The notes under the pieces were generated by a model. That model searched no databases. It was given only the letters and a program-made list of their open reading frames with translations, and was not told the origin of the DNA. The position numbers and the translations under genes were made by a program. Below are positions 46,998-56,411 of a DNA stretch of 64,000 nucleotides, one piece after another. Source of the stretch: Saccharothrix sp. ALI-22-I (GTDB taxonomy: Bacteria > Actinomycetota > Actinomycetes > Mycobacteriales > Pseudonocardiaceae); assembly GCF_001984175.1 (NCBI RefSeq), contig NZ_MTQP01000066.1:310001-374000 (forward strand). Direction: 5' to 3'. Positions within the stretch are counted from its first letter, which is position 1. Each line of letters opens with the position of its first letter.

Positions 46998-48409
46998 CAT
47001 CGCGAAAGCAGCCGCGGATCACCCTGGCGGTGGAGCAGAACGAATACCTGTCACCGGGTGACACGGAGATGCACGCCGTGCTGACCGTCACGGCGGAAGG
47101 ACTCGGCGGCAGCACGGGGCCCGGTGTGGCCGAGGCCGCCGAGGTGATCGCCATCGACTGCTCCAGCTCCATGCTCTACCCGCCGACGAAGATCACCTCG
47201 GCCCGTCAGGCCGCCGCCGCCGCGATCGACGCGTTGCGCGACGGGGTGTTCTTCGCCGTGATCGCGGGCACCGACACCGCGCGCGAGGTGTACCCGACAG
47301 GCGGGCGGCTGGTCAGGGCCACCGCCGAGTCCAGGGCCGCGGCGAAGCGAGCGGTTCGCGTGCTGCGGCCCGACGGCGGCACCGCCATCGGTGCGTGGTT
47401 ACGGCTGGCGGACCGGCTGCTGGCCGCCCACCCGTCGGCGATCCGGCACGTCATGCTGCTCACCGACGGGCGCAACGAGCACGAGACCAGCAAGCAGCTG
47501 GACGCCGTGCTCGCGGCCTGCGAAGGACGCTTCACCTGCGACGCGCGCGGTGTCGGCGCGGACTGGTCGCCCCAGGAGCTGCTGCGCATCGTGTCCGTGC
47601 TGCACGGGTCCGCCGACGCCGTCCGGGCCGGTGAGGAGCTGGTGGCCGACTTCACCGCGATGATGCGCACGGCGATGGACAAGGTCCTGCCGGACATCCG
47701 GCTCCGGATTCGGACGGGGCAGTCCGCGCGTCTCCGGTTCGTCAAGCAGGTGCTGCCCACGCGCGCGGACCTGACCGAGTTCGGCACCGTGATCGACCCG
47801 CGCACGACGGTGTTCTCGACCGGCGCGTGGGGAGAGGAGAGCCGGGACTTCCACGTGTGCCTGGACGTCACGCGGGGTGGCGCGCCGCTGAACGAGGACG
47901 TCCGGGCCGCCCGGGTGGACCTGGAAGTCGACCACCACGGCACGGGCGGGCCCGCGGTGATCCTGGTGCGGTGGACCAACGAGCTCAAGCTCTCCAGCGT
48001 GATCCACCCGCTGGTCGCCCACTACAGCAAGCAGACCGACCTCGGCACGGCGATGATGGCCGGCTACGAGGCCTACGACGCCGGAAACGTGCGGCACGCC
48101 GAGGAGCAGTGGGGACGTGCCGTCGCACTCGCGTCCGGGCTGGGCAACGCCGAGGTCCTGCGTCGGCTGGGACGGTTGGTGGACGTCGTCGGCGAACCGG
48201 CGGACGGCGTGGTGCGGGTCAAGTCGTCGCTCTCGCCGCACGACATCCTCAGCAGCGCCATGGTGTCCGTGACGTCCAGTCGCGCCCCGCAGCCCGAGGT
48301 CGAGGTCGAGGAAGGGCCGGACGTGGTCTGCCCGAACTGCGAGCTGGTGTGGCCGCCCGGATCGGCGTTCTGCGAGGGCTGCCGCCAACCCATCGAGGCG
48401 GCACCGTGA
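46994..48409 (+). CDS. vWA-domain protein with C-terminal zinc ribbon
   Basis: 471 residues. The von Willebrand A domain (about 40-240) has a MIDAS in VIAIDCSSSM (DxSxS), the Thr region GGTAIGAWLRLADRLLA and the Asp in MLLTDGRNEHETS. A beta-rich middle part (SARLRFVKQVLPTRADLTEF) and a helical section follow. The end is a zinc ribbon, CPNCELVWPPGSAFCEGC, like that at the kinase N-terminus. It starts in the ATGA overlap with the kinase and ends in the GTGA overlap with the membrane gene. It may be a scaffold that binds metal and kinase products. No signal peptide. Confidence 0.88.
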   Translation: MTSRKQPRITLAVEQNEYLSPGDTEMHAVLTVTAEGLGGSTGPGVAEAAEVIAIDCSSSMLYPPTKITSARQAAAAAIDALRDGVFFAVIAGTDTAREVYPTGGRLVRATAESRAAAKRAVRVLRPDGGTAIGAWLRLADRLLAAHPSAIRHVMLLTDGRNEHETSKQLDAVLAACEGRFTCDARGVGADWSPQELLRIVSVLHGSADAVRAGEELVADFTAMMRTAMDKVLPDIRLRIRTGQSARLRFVKQVLPTRADLTEFGTVIDPRTTVFSTGAWGEESRDFHVCLDVTRGGAPLNEDVRAARVDLEVDHHGTGGPAVILVRWTNELKLSSVIHPLVAHYSKQTDLGTAMMAGYEAYDAGNVRHAEEQWGRAVALASGLGNAEVLRRLGRLVDVVGEPADGVVRVKSSLSPHDILSSAMVSVTSSRAPQPEVEVEEGPDVVCPNCELVWPPGSAFCEGCRQPIEAAP

Positions 48410-49572
48410 CCACTCGACGCCCCACCACGCGGGCCGCGCTGCTCGCGCGACTGCACCGCGTGCGCCGCCTGCTGCGGGCGCGTTCCAAGACCCGGCTGAC
48501 GCTGTGGTCGCTGAACGCGAGTCTGCTCGTGACGACCGCGCTGGTGGCGGCGGTCTCGTGGTACGCCTTCGACGACGTACACGACACCATCGACACGGTG
48601 GACACCCGGACGTCCCGGGCCCTGCTGGAGGCGTCGGCGGCGAAGTCGGCGCTCGTGGAGGCCGACCTGTTGGCCATCACCAGCTTCCGCACCGGTGAAG
48701 CGCTGCTCTCCGGGCCGGGTGACCGCTACGGGAACCGGATCGCGACGGCGAGCCAGAGCCTCGCCCAGGTCGCCGAGGACAACGTGGCCGGCGAGGACGG
48801 CAGCAAGCAGATCCAGGTGGTGGAAGGACTGCTGGCCTCCTACACCGATTGGATCGGGCAGGCGAACGCGCACCACCGGCAGAACAGCGGCCTGGCCACG
48901 ATCGACCTCTGGTACGCCTCCCGACTGCTGCACACGCAGGACAGCGGCGTGCTGGCGCAGCTGGAGAACCTGGTGAAGGTGCAGCAGGACGCGATGGACG
49001 TCCAGCTGGCGGGCAGCTCGACGTCACCGGGGCGGATCGCGTTGCTGACCGTGCCGGTGGGCGTGCTGCTCGCCCTGCTCGTCGGCGCACAAGTGTTCCA
49101 CGCCAAGCGGTTCCGCCGGGTGTTGAACGTGCCGCTCGTGCTGGCCACGCTGGTTCTCGCGGGCGTGTGCGCGGTCGTCGGGTACGGCCTGGTCGCGCAG
49201 CACCGGGTCGAGGTCGCGGCCGATGACCTGCGGGCGCTCGTCGGCACGTGGCAGGAGCGGACGTCCGCCACGGCGGCCGAGGGGCAACAGGCGCTCAGCG
49301 ACCTGGTGACCGGTGAGTGCCGGGGCGCGGACGGCGGGTGCGGCGAAACGGTCACCCGGTTCATCACCGAACTCCGCGCGGCCGACCCCGGGACCAGGCC
49401 CTCCGATCTGGAACTGACCGGGGGTGTGCAGCGGGTCAACTCCCAGATCGCCGTGGCGAACGGCACCGCGGACCTGGAGCTCCTGATCCCGGCCGGCGCC
49501 CTGCTGATCGCGGTGCTGGTCTGGCTCGGGTTCCTGCCCCGTCTAGAGGAGTACAGGCACAGGCGACGATGA
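48406..49572 (+). CDS. Four-TM membrane protein with GlnX topology
   Basis: 388 residues. Membrane segments at about 36-56, 211-231, 243-264 and 357-378. Two large outer regions lie between TM1-TM2 (about 150 residues, helical, with VDTRTSRALLEASAAKSALV and VEGLLASYTDWIGQANAH) and TM3-TM4 (about 90 residues, with paired Cys in TGECRGADGGCGE). The basic cytoplasmic head is RARSKTR. This is the layout of mycobacterial GlnX, which passes a nutrient signal from the GlnH binding protein to PknG. The helical outer region also resembles four-helix-bundle sensors of chemoreceptors. The operon position supports the same role here. Confidence 0.8.
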   Translation: MTTRRPTTRAALLARLHRVRRLLRARSKTRLTLWSLNASLLVTTALVAAVSWYAFDDVHDTIDTVDTRTSRALLEASAAKSALVEADLLAITSFRTGEALLSGPGDRYGNRIATASQSLAQVAEDNVAGEDGSKQIQVVEGLLASYTDWIGQANAHHRQNSGLATIDLWYASRLLHTQDSGVLAQLENLVKVQQDAMDVQLAGSSTSPGRIALLTVPVGVLLALLVGAQVFHAKRFRRVLNVPLVLATLVLAGVCAVVGYGLVAQHRVEVAADDLRALVGTWQERTSATAAEGQQALSDLVTGECRGADGGCGETVTRFITELRAADPGTRPSDLELTGGVQRVNSQIAVANGTADLELLIPAGALLIAVLVWLGFLPRLEEYRHRRR

Positions 49573-50879
49573 ACAGGACCACGGCACTACTGCTCACCGC
49601 GGTGCTCGCGGCCGCCGTGCCCGCGTGCGCCGGCACCGGTTCCCGGCCCACCGTCTCGATCCTCGCCTCCTGGACCGGCGCGGAGCAGACGAGCTTCGAG
49701 GCGGTGCTGGCCGCGTTCGAGGCGAAGGAGAACATCGAGGTCGACTACAACGGCACCCGCGCGGTCGGCCAGGTGCTGCGATCCGAGGTGCAGCAAGGCA
49801 CCCCGCCCGATCTGGCGGTGCTGCCGAGTCCCGGCGAACTGGCCACCTACGCGCACGACGGCTACCTGCACGCGCTCGACGACGTGATCGGCCCGCAGAC
49901 CGACGAGTACAGCAGCCAGTGGGTGGACCTGGAACGTGCCGCCACCGATCGCCGTTACGGCGTCGCGGTGAAGGCCGACCTCAAGGGCACCATCTGGTAC
50001 AACCCGAAACGCCTGCCGGGGCCGAAGCCGACCACCGAGGCGGAGCTGGCGACGTTCGTCGGCGATCTGGCGGGTGGCGGTGCGGCGCCGTGGTGCATGG
50101 GGATGGGCGCCACGCCGGACTCGGGTTGGCCGGGGACCGACTGGGTGGAGAACATCCTGTTGCAGCAGGCCGGGCCCGACGCGTACCGGGCGTGGGCGGG
50201 CGGGGAGCTGGCCTGGACGTCGGAGCCCGTTCGGCGGGCGTGGCTGACGTGGGGGCAGCTCGCGGGGCCGACCACGGTGCGGGGCGGGCCGACGTCGGTG
50301 CTGCTCACCGACTTCGCGGATGCCGGCCGCGGGCTCTTCGCCCAGCCGGCCGGCTGCCTGCTGGACCACCAGGCCACCTTCGCCATGAGCATGTACCAGG
50401 GTTACGACGGGTACGCGGTCACCGCCGGATCGGACTTCGACTTCTTCCCGTTCCCCTCGTCCACCGGCGGCGATCGGGCGTGGGAGGTCTCGGCCGACCT
50501 GGCGGCGATGTTCAACCGCACACCGGAGTCGGAGAAGCTGATCAGGTTCCTCGCCTCTGCGCAGGCCCAGGAGATCTGGCCCGACAACGGCGGGGCGTTC
50601 TCGGTGAACCGCAAGGTGACCAAGGCGGTGTACGCCGACGAGGTGAGCAAGCGGATCGCCGAGACGCTGACGTCACCGGGCACGTTCTGCTTCGACGCGT
50701 CGGACCTCATGCCGGGATCGATGCGCACCGCGTTCTACCGGGCGGCACTGGAGTACGTCAACGACCCGACCCGGCTGGACACCGTGCTGGTGCAACTCGA
50801 AACCGTCCGGTCCAACATCGGGAAAAGCGAATGGCTGGACTTCCCCTGCGGCGGTCGAGTCACGGTCGGTCCCAGATGA
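49569..50879 (+). CDS. Lipoprotein extracellular solute-binding protein (family 1 type)
   Basis: 436 residues. Lipoprotein signal with lipobox VPAC (Cys20). The mature part is an ABC-type solute-binding fold of family 1 (carbohydrate/oligomer type): VSILASWTGAEQTSFEAVLA, VEVQQGTPPDLAVLPSPGEL-like region, GVAVKADLKGTIWYNPKRLP, and the late WEVSADLAAMFNRTPESEKL. There are no ABC permease or ATPase genes nearby, so it is a sensor protein and not a transporter part. It is coupled by ATGA to the GlnX-like gene, like GlnH to GlnX, but of another solute family. Confidence 0.88.
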   Translation: MNRTTALLLTAVLAAAVPACAGTGSRPTVSILASWTGAEQTSFEAVLAAFEAKENIEVDYNGTRAVGQVLRSEVQQGTPPDLAVLPSPGELATYAHDGYLHALDDVIGPQTDEYSSQWVDLERAATDRRYGVAVKADLKGTIWYNPKRLPGPKPTTEAELATFVGDLAGGGAAPWCMGMGATPDSGWPGTDWVENILLQQAGPDAYRAWAGGELAWTSEPVRRAWLTWGQLAGPTTVRGGPTSVLLTDFADAGRGLFAQPAGCLLDHQATFAMSMYQGYDGYAVTAGSDFDFFPFPSSTGGDRAWEVSADLAAMFNRTPESEKLIRFLASAQAQEIWPDNGGAFSVNRKVTKAVYADEVSKRIAETLTSPGTFCFDASDLMPGSMRTAFYRAALEYVNDPTRLDTVLVQLETVRSNIGKSEWLDFPCGGRVTVGPR

Positions 50880-50994
50880 GACTCGACGTTGACACCAGGT
50901 CGATTAATCACATGATTGACTTAACTAAACGAGTGATTTACCCACTCGCCGATGGCACGTCCACTTTCCCGGCCTTGACCGATGTCGGCGACGG

Positions 50995-53361
50995 TCACGC
51001 GCTGATGGTGGCGGCCACGATGCACGTGTCGTCCAGCGGGGTGGCGGGGACCAGGCGCGAGGTCAGCGCCCCCGGCATCTTCGCCGGGTCGAGGTCCTCG
51101 ATGAACCCGCGGATCTCCTCCACCAGGCGTTCCAGGTCGTCACCGCCGTCGCTGCTGGACGGTCGGCGCTCGATCAGGCCGTCGGTGAACAGCAGCAGCG
51201 TGTCACCGGGTGCCAGGACCGTGCGCGCCGTCGCGTACACCGCCCCCGGTATGGCACCCAGGATGGGCCCCGAGGGCCGGTCGAGCCGGTGCACCTCGTG
51301 CGACCGCAGCAGCAGCGGCGCGGGGTGCCCGGCCTGCGCCCACGACAGCCTGCGGGTCGTCGGCTCGTACCTGCCGACCAGCGCCGAGGCCAGCGTGACG
51401 TCGTCTCCCCCGGTCAGCATCCGGTTGAGCACGTCGAGCACACCGGCCGGGTCGGGGTTGGTGAGCGCGGCCCCGGTGAGCGCGTACCGCAGCTTCGCCA
51501 TCGCCGCCGCGGTCGCCAGGCCGTGGCCCGCCGCGTCGCCGATCGCGAGCAGCGTGCTGCCGTCGTCGATCGGGAACGCGTGGTACCAGTCGCCGCCGAC
51601 CTCCGCCCACTGCTCGGCGGCCAGGTACCGCACCGCCACCCGCATCCCCGGCAGCTCCAGCGGCTGGCTCGGCAACGGCAGCACGGCGGAACGCAACTGG
51701 TTGGCCACTTGGTGCTCCTGCGCGAACTGCTCGCTGAGGTCGAACATCCGCTTCTCGGCCCGCCGCGTCGCGGTCACGTCCTGCAACACCACGTCCAGCC
51801 GGATGGCCTGGCCCTGCACGTCCAGCACCGGCTCGCCGATGAACCGGGTGAACCGGACCTGCTCACCGGCCCACAGGCGCAGCTCGGAGTCGGTGCGCTC
51901 GCCATCCTCCAGCATCCGCCGCACGGCGTTCTGGAGGATCGGCAGGTCCTCGTCCACGACGGACGCCTGGATCTCCTCCAACGACATGGGGCCGAGTGCC
52001 GGGTCGCGGTCGAAGATCACGTAGAGCTGCTCGGACCAGTCGATCTCGTTGGTCACCAGGTTCCACTCGCCCCAGCCGATGTTGCCCAGGCGCTGGACGC
52101 TGCGCAGCCGCTCCAGCTGCAACGGGTCCTCGTGCTCGTGCCAGGCCACGATCAGGCCGTCGCCGAACTTGCCGATGGTCACCGTGAACCGGCCGCGCTG
52201 CGGCAGACCGGGGCTGACCTCCTCGTAGTCGAATATGCTGACGACCTCCCGGACCCCGGTGCGCAGCACGCGGTGGTACGCCGCCCACAGTTCGGTCCCC
52301 GCGATCGTCGGGTAGCTGGCGAGGATGCTCTGCCCGACCAGTTGCCGGTACCGGCGGCCGCCGAAGTCGACCGCGTCGGGGCTGGCGGCCTCGAACCGGA
52401 AGTCCACCACCTCCCCGTTCTCGTCGTGGACCGCGCCTTGCAGCGTCACCGAGCCGGGCAGCACGTCCAGCAGGTGCTGGGCCCAGAGGGTCCAGTTGCG
52501 GCTCTGCCCGGGGCCTCCGGTGCTCAGCAGCTCCATGAGCGTGAATCCCGCGGCTCGTGCGAGCACCTCCAGCTCCCACTGCTCCTCGGACGAGAAGTCG
52601 TGGTTCTCGTTCCAGAACAGCCCGATGACACCGGTGACGCGCGTCTGGTCCCGGAACGGGAGCCAGGCACGCGAGCACCACTCCGTGTCGGGGTCGCCGA
52701 TCAGGACGTACCGCCGACGGGCCTCCTCCCGGTCGGGCAGCCAGTGCGGCAGGCCGCTGCGCACCGAGGTGAGGATGCCCGTCATGAGCTGCAACGGCAC
52801 CCGCTGCCACTCCAGCCGCACCTTCGTGGGCACGTTCGCCGCGGCCTCCAGCCGCATCCCGCCGTCGGGTTCCACCAGGTAGATCAGCACACCGTCGCAG
52901 CCGACGTGCTCACGGAGGAGTTCGGCCAGCTCATCGGGGTCGGCCGCGGTGCCGATCGCGGCCAGCGCCACCGGCTGCGGCGTGCGGTCGCCCACCGGGG
53001 CCGGTGAGGGCTTCGGGGTGTCGGCCCGCCGCTCGCCGCGGGTCTGGTCGCCGCGGGTCTGGTAGAAGGGGCCGTCGGCGGGCACGTGGCGCGGGCCGGG
53101 CGGCGGCGCCGGCACGCCGAGCACGGCCGCCGCGATGGCGGCCAGGTCGCTGCCCGTCGCCTGGGCGAGCCGCACCATGTCCTCGAACGCCTCGTCGGGA
53201 CGGCACGACAGTCGCTCGGCGAGCATCCCCTTGGCCTGTTCGACCACGGCCTGCCTGCGCGCAGCCGCTCTCAGCCGGTCGATCTCGTCGCGCTGCCGGG
53301 CGACGAGGTCGGCCAGCGCAGAGCCGCTCGGATCCCGCTGGACTGCCATCGCGTCCAGCAT
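50995..53361 (-). CDS. Multidomain PP2C phosphatase: ANTAR, GAF, PAS, SpoIIE
   Basis: 788 residues from the ATG at 53361 (alternative 53349). Order of domains: ANTAR RNA-binding-like helices (RRQAVVEQAKGMLAERL), GAF (about 130-310, GVLIYLVEPDGGMRLEAAAN), two PAS-like regions (to about 555, including IGWGEWNLVTNEIDWSEQLY), and a SpoIIE/RsbU phosphatase (GGDWYHAFPIDDGSTLLAIG, DAAGHGLATAAAMAKLRYAL, LLLFTDGLIERR). It is soluble. Such enzymes dephosphorylate anti-sigma antagonists in stress responses and can bind RNA through ANTAR. It is convergent with the solute-binding gene. The intervening 116 bp is AT-rich with a GTGATT/AATCAC inverted pair. Confidence 0.88.
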   Translation of the reverse strand: MLDAMAVQRDPSGSALADLVARQRDEIDRLRAAARRQAVVEQAKGMLAERLSCRPDEAFEDMVRLAQATGSDLAAIAAAVLGVPAPPPGPRHVPADGPFYQTRGDQTRGERRADTPKPSPAPVGDRTPQPVALAAIGTAADPDELAELLREHVGCDGVLIYLVEPDGGMRLEAAANVPTKVRLEWQRVPLQLMTGILTSVRSGLPHWLPDREEARRRYVLIGDPDTEWCSRAWLPFRDQTRVTGVIGLFWNENHDFSSEEQWELEVLARAAGFTLMELLSTGGPGQSRNWTLWAQHLLDVLPGSVTLQGAVHDENGEVVDFRFEAASPDAVDFGGRRYRQLVGQSILASYPTIAGTELWAAYHRVLRTGVREVVSIFDYEEVSPGLPQRGRFTVTIGKFGDGLIVAWHEHEDPLQLERLRSVQRLGNIGWGEWNLVTNEIDWSEQLYVIFDRDPALGPMSLEEIQASVVDEDLPILQNAVRRMLEDGERTDSELRLWAGEQVRFTRFIGEPVLDVQGQAIRLDVVLQDVTATRRAEKRMFDLSEQFAQEHQVANQLRSAVLPLPSQPLELPGMRVAVRYLAAEQWAEVGGDWYHAFPIDDGSTLLAIGDAAGHGLATAAAMAKLRYALTGAALTNPDPAGVLDVLNRMLTGGDDVTLASALVGRYEPTTRRLSWAQAGHPAPLLLRSHEVHRLDRPSGPILGAIPGAVYATARTVLAPGDTLLLFTDGLIERRPSSSDGGDDLERLVEEIRGFIEDLDPAKMPGALTSRLVPATPLDDTCIVAATISA

Positions 53362-54255
53362 CGCGCGCCTACCCACCGCACGGCCAGCCGAACCGTCGGA
53401 TTGCGTCCACACGGGACGGACTAGGGGAGGCAGGCGACCAGGTCCCGTCGGGCGGCCTCGCGGGAGTCTCCACCGATCCCGGAGCGCTTCACCCACCCGT
53501 TCGGGCGCATGGCCAACAGCACACCGGAGGAGCTTCCGACGACCGGCTCGCCAGTGCGGCAGCCGTGGCGGATCGCGCTGCCGTGCCTGCCGAATTATTC
53601 CAGCGCGAAAACACTTTCCACCACCGGCCCCGGGGCCGATATCATGTTCAATTGCGCCAGGCCGTCAACCGTGAAATAAATACTCAACAACCTCGGCCGC
53701 GAAGACCACCGAGCCGACGAAAGTAGCCGCCGGCGAACATCTCCGCACCATCCGGCTCCCATGCCCGACAACTGCCGTGCCAGTCGTAGACCACGACAAA
53801 GCCCGGCTCGTAGGTGACCTCCCGCGCCTTTCGAGCCCCCACTCCACTCGACCCGCATCGGCCCGCCACGCGGCGGAATGTCTCCCTCAGCGCACCAAGT
53901 CCGATCAATTGTGGATCGAACACGTAGTCAGTTTGTTGACGAGTTTCGGCAGCACTTGTCGATCAACCGACCGCCGAATGTCGATGAGAGTTGACACCGC
54001 TCGCCGCAGTCTCCGGCCGCTGGAACGGCTCAGCGTGCGGGTTATCCGCACTTCCAGGGGTGTCCGAGCTGCCGGCCTCGCCTTCGACCCGGAACCGCGG
54101 TAACCCTGACCATTCAACCTCTGTGTGAAGGTGATTCCTCGACGACACCCGGATGTCGAGGTTGGCCAGGGACAACGGGATCGCGTCCTCGACGGCGTAT
54201 GCCCACCGTGACGAGAGTTGATCAGGCAACGCCACGCACGGTTACTCGGAAAGAC
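53362..54255. other. 900-bp region without a confident gene
   Basis: No family member was recognised. Two minus-strand frames are possible but weak: 53684-53923 (79 codons; contains YEPGFVVVYDWHGSCRAWEP, protein-like) and 53963-54235 (90 codons; begins MALPDQLSSRWAYAVEDAIP). Neither has a good ribosome site. GC at third positions is lower than in neighbouring genes, so the stretch is either foreign or decayed. Confidence 0.4.
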
Positions 54256-54678
54256 TCAGTGGCCGGCTTCACCGGGATGCTCGGCATCCCACCGCTGTCG
54301 GGCCGCGGCCATGGTGTCCTTGTGGTCGCGTGACCAGTCGGCGAGGCCGGAGATCGTCGTCGCGAGGCTGCGGCCGACGTCGGTGAGCCGGTACTCGACC
54401 TGTGGCGGGATGGTCGGGTAGACCGTCCGCTCGACCAGGCCGTCGCGGCACAGGCGACGCGTGGTCACGGTGAGCATCCGCTGCGAGATACCGGGAATCG
54501 CCCGTTGCAACTCGCGGTAACGGCGAACGCCCTTGGCCAACTCCACGATGACCAGCACGGTCCACTTGTCGCCGATGCGATCGAGGACATCCCGGATACC
54601 GCAGTCGTCCTCGCCACACGGACCGACCGGCTCGGTACCGCTGACCTGCGGGGTTACCGCGGTGTGCGCGACGGACAC
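54256..54678 (-). CDS. HxlR-family transcriptional regulator
   Basis: 140 residues. Starts GTG. The redox-type cysteines CGEDDCGI precede the winged helix VLDRIGDKWTVLVIVELAKG, RYRELQRAIPGISQRMLTVT, LVERTVYPTIPPQVEYRLTD. HxlR regulators often sense electrophiles or formaldehyde and control adjacent oxidoreductases. It is divergent from the NmrA-type gene. The spacer contains the perfect 8-bp palindrome ACGATCGT at 54712-54719. Confidence 0.9.
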   Translation of the reverse strand: MSVAHTAVTPQVSGTEPVGPCGEDDCGIRDVLDRIGDKWTVLVIVELAKGVRRYRELQRAIPGISQRMLTVTTRRLCRDGLVERTVYPTIPPQVEYRLTDVGRSLATTISGLADWSRDHKDTMAAARQRWDAEHPGEAGH

Positions 54679-54755
54679 GGTAGTGCCTCCTTACCGGCTG
54701 GACCTGTGATCACGATCGTATGGTCATCCGACCCAACCACAGTGAGGGGTACTCC

Positions 54756-55640
54756 ATGATTCTGGTGACCGGTGTGTCGGGCGCGCTCGGTGGCCTGGTC
54801 CTCGACCGGCTCAACGCCGTCGCCGACCTCGACGTGGTGGCGGGCACGCGTGCGGCCACGGCCGCCGCCCGACGGATCGACTTCGACGACCCGACCACGC
54901 TCGTCGACGGTTTCACCGACGTGCGGGTGCTGGTGTTCGTCTCGGCCGGCTACGCCGAGGACGACGTGGTGCTGGCCCGGCACGGCGCGGTCGTCGACGC
55001 GGCCGCCACGGCGGGAGTCCGGCACGTGATCTACACCAGCCTGGCCGGTTCGGGCGATCAGCTGAGCATCGCGCTGGCGCACCGGTGGACCGAAGCCCGT
55101 CTGGCCGAAGCCCCGTTCGACGTCACCGTGCTGCGCAACGGGCTGTACGCGGAGATCCCGGCCGGGCTGGCGACGAGTTCCGCCGAATCCGCGGCCGCCA
55201 CCGGCCTGTTCACCGCACCCCTGGGCCACGGCCGGGTAGCGGTCGTGGCGAGGGAAGACCTCGCCGACATCACGGCCCGCGTCGCGGTGGAGACGCAGTC
55301 CGACCTGGCCGCCGGCCGGCGCAGCCGCCACGCCGGGTGCACGTACGAACTGGCGGGCACGACCGCCGTCGGAGGCGAGGACATCGCCGGTGCGCTCGCC
55401 GAGGTCCTCGGACGCCCGGTGACGTACCAGCCGGTGTCACTGACCCAGGCCCGCGAAGCACTGGCCGGACTTGAGCCGTACCAGGTGTCGCACACGCTCT
55501 CGCTGTTCGCCAACATCGGCGCGGGCCTGCTGGAATCCCCCGGCGACGACCTGGCCGCACTGCTGCCGACCTCGCCGCGACCGGCGCTGGACCTGATCTC
55601 CGATGCGCTGAAGGCCGTCGTCCCCGTCCCGACGGTCTGA
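54756..55640 (+). CDS. NmrA-like NAD(P)H quinone oxidoreductase (QorB type)
   Basis: 294 residues from the ATG at 54756 (site GTGAGGGG). Short-chain Rossmann start MILVTGVSGALGGLVLDRL, then VLVFVSAGYAEDDVVLARH, VRHVIYTSLAGSG and VTVLRNGLYAEIP. This is the NmrA/QorB group (NAD(P)H:quinone reductase-like). The divergent HxlR gene is its probable repressor, the standard pair for quinone or electrophile stress. Confidence 0.88.
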   Translation: MILVTGVSGALGGLVLDRLNAVADLDVVAGTRAATAAARRIDFDDPTTLVDGFTDVRVLVFVSAGYAEDDVVLARHGAVVDAAATAGVRHVIYTSLAGSGDQLSIALAHRWTEARLAEAPFDVTVLRNGLYAEIPAGLATSSAESAAATGLFTAPLGHGRVAVVAREDLADITARVAVETQSDLAAGRRSRHAGCTYELAGTTAVGGEDIAGALAEVLGRPVTYQPVSLTQAREALAGLEPYQVSHTLSLFANIGAGLLESPGDDLAALLPTSPRPALDLISDALKAVVPVPTV

Positions 55641-55727
55641 CGGTCTGATGGCACCACCTACGCCAGCGGTGGCGCGGCGACCACGGGCCGCCGCGCCACC
55701 GGTGCGGTGTTTCGGGGGTTCGCCGCG

Positions 55728-56411
55728 TCAGCGCACCGTGATGTTCGAGTTCCCGCTGCTCTGGTAGCCCTCTGTCGCCATGATCATGTAGTAGCTGAAG
55801 TTGCCCAGGTTCATGCCGACCCGGCGCCACGCGTCGAAGTGGTTGCCGGTGGTGATGGTTCCACCGGTCTTCTTCGACTGCCGGACGCTCCAGAATTGGG
55901 GGAACGTTTTGTTGCCTTCGACGGAAGGGGCGTTGTACCGCATCGTCTGGTAGATGTCGTACGTACCGCCGTCAGTGGTGACCGCGCCCTTGTACGTTCC
56001 CGTGGGCCGGTAGGTTCCCCAGTTGTCGACGATGTAGTACTCCACGAGCGGGTTCGACGTCCAGCCGTAGAGGCACAGGTACCCGTTGCCGGACGGGTTG
56101 AAGCTGCCCGAGTAGTTCACGGTCCTGCGGCTGCCGTTGCTCCAGCCCTTACCGCACACGAAATTCCCGGTGTTTCGCCATGACGTGCTGTACTGGCCAC
56201 CGGACCCCATGGTCATGGAGACCGTCCCACCGGCGTCGGTCCAGAACGAGTAGTAGAACCCGTTGTGGGTGCCGGTTTGATTCGTGGTGACGGTCTGCGC
56301 ATGGGCGGTGCCGGGCAGCACGATCGCGGACGTGAGCGCCAAGGCACCCGCGCCACCGATGAACGTCCTGCGGCTGACCGGGTGTGCGGGGACGTTGTCG
56401 TCCATGTGCAT
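55728..56411 (-). CDS. GH11 endo-1,4-beta-xylanase, Tat-exported
   Basis: 227 residues. Twin-arginine signal [20 protein letters not shown], ending TAHAQ. The rest is one GH11 jelly-roll domain: [26 protein letters not shown], nucleophile Glu in [15 protein letters not shown], and acid/base Glu in [12 protein letters not shown]. It hydrolyses xylan. There is no carbohydrate-binding module. The ATG follows GGAGGAAGC. A membrane-anchored LPMO is encoded about 1 kb away. Confidence 0.95.
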   Translation of the reverse strand: MHMDDNVPAHPVSRRTFIGGAGALALTSAIVLPGTAHAQTVTTNQTGTHNGFYYSFWTDAGGTVSMTMGSGGQYSTSWRNTGNFVCGKGWSNGSRRTVNYSGSFNPSGNGYLCLYGWTSNPLVEYYIVDNWGTYRPTGTYKGAVTTDGGTYDIYQTMRYNAPSVEGNKTFPQFWSVRQSKKTGGTITTGNHFDAWRRVGMNLGNFSYYMIMATEGYQSSGNSNITVR

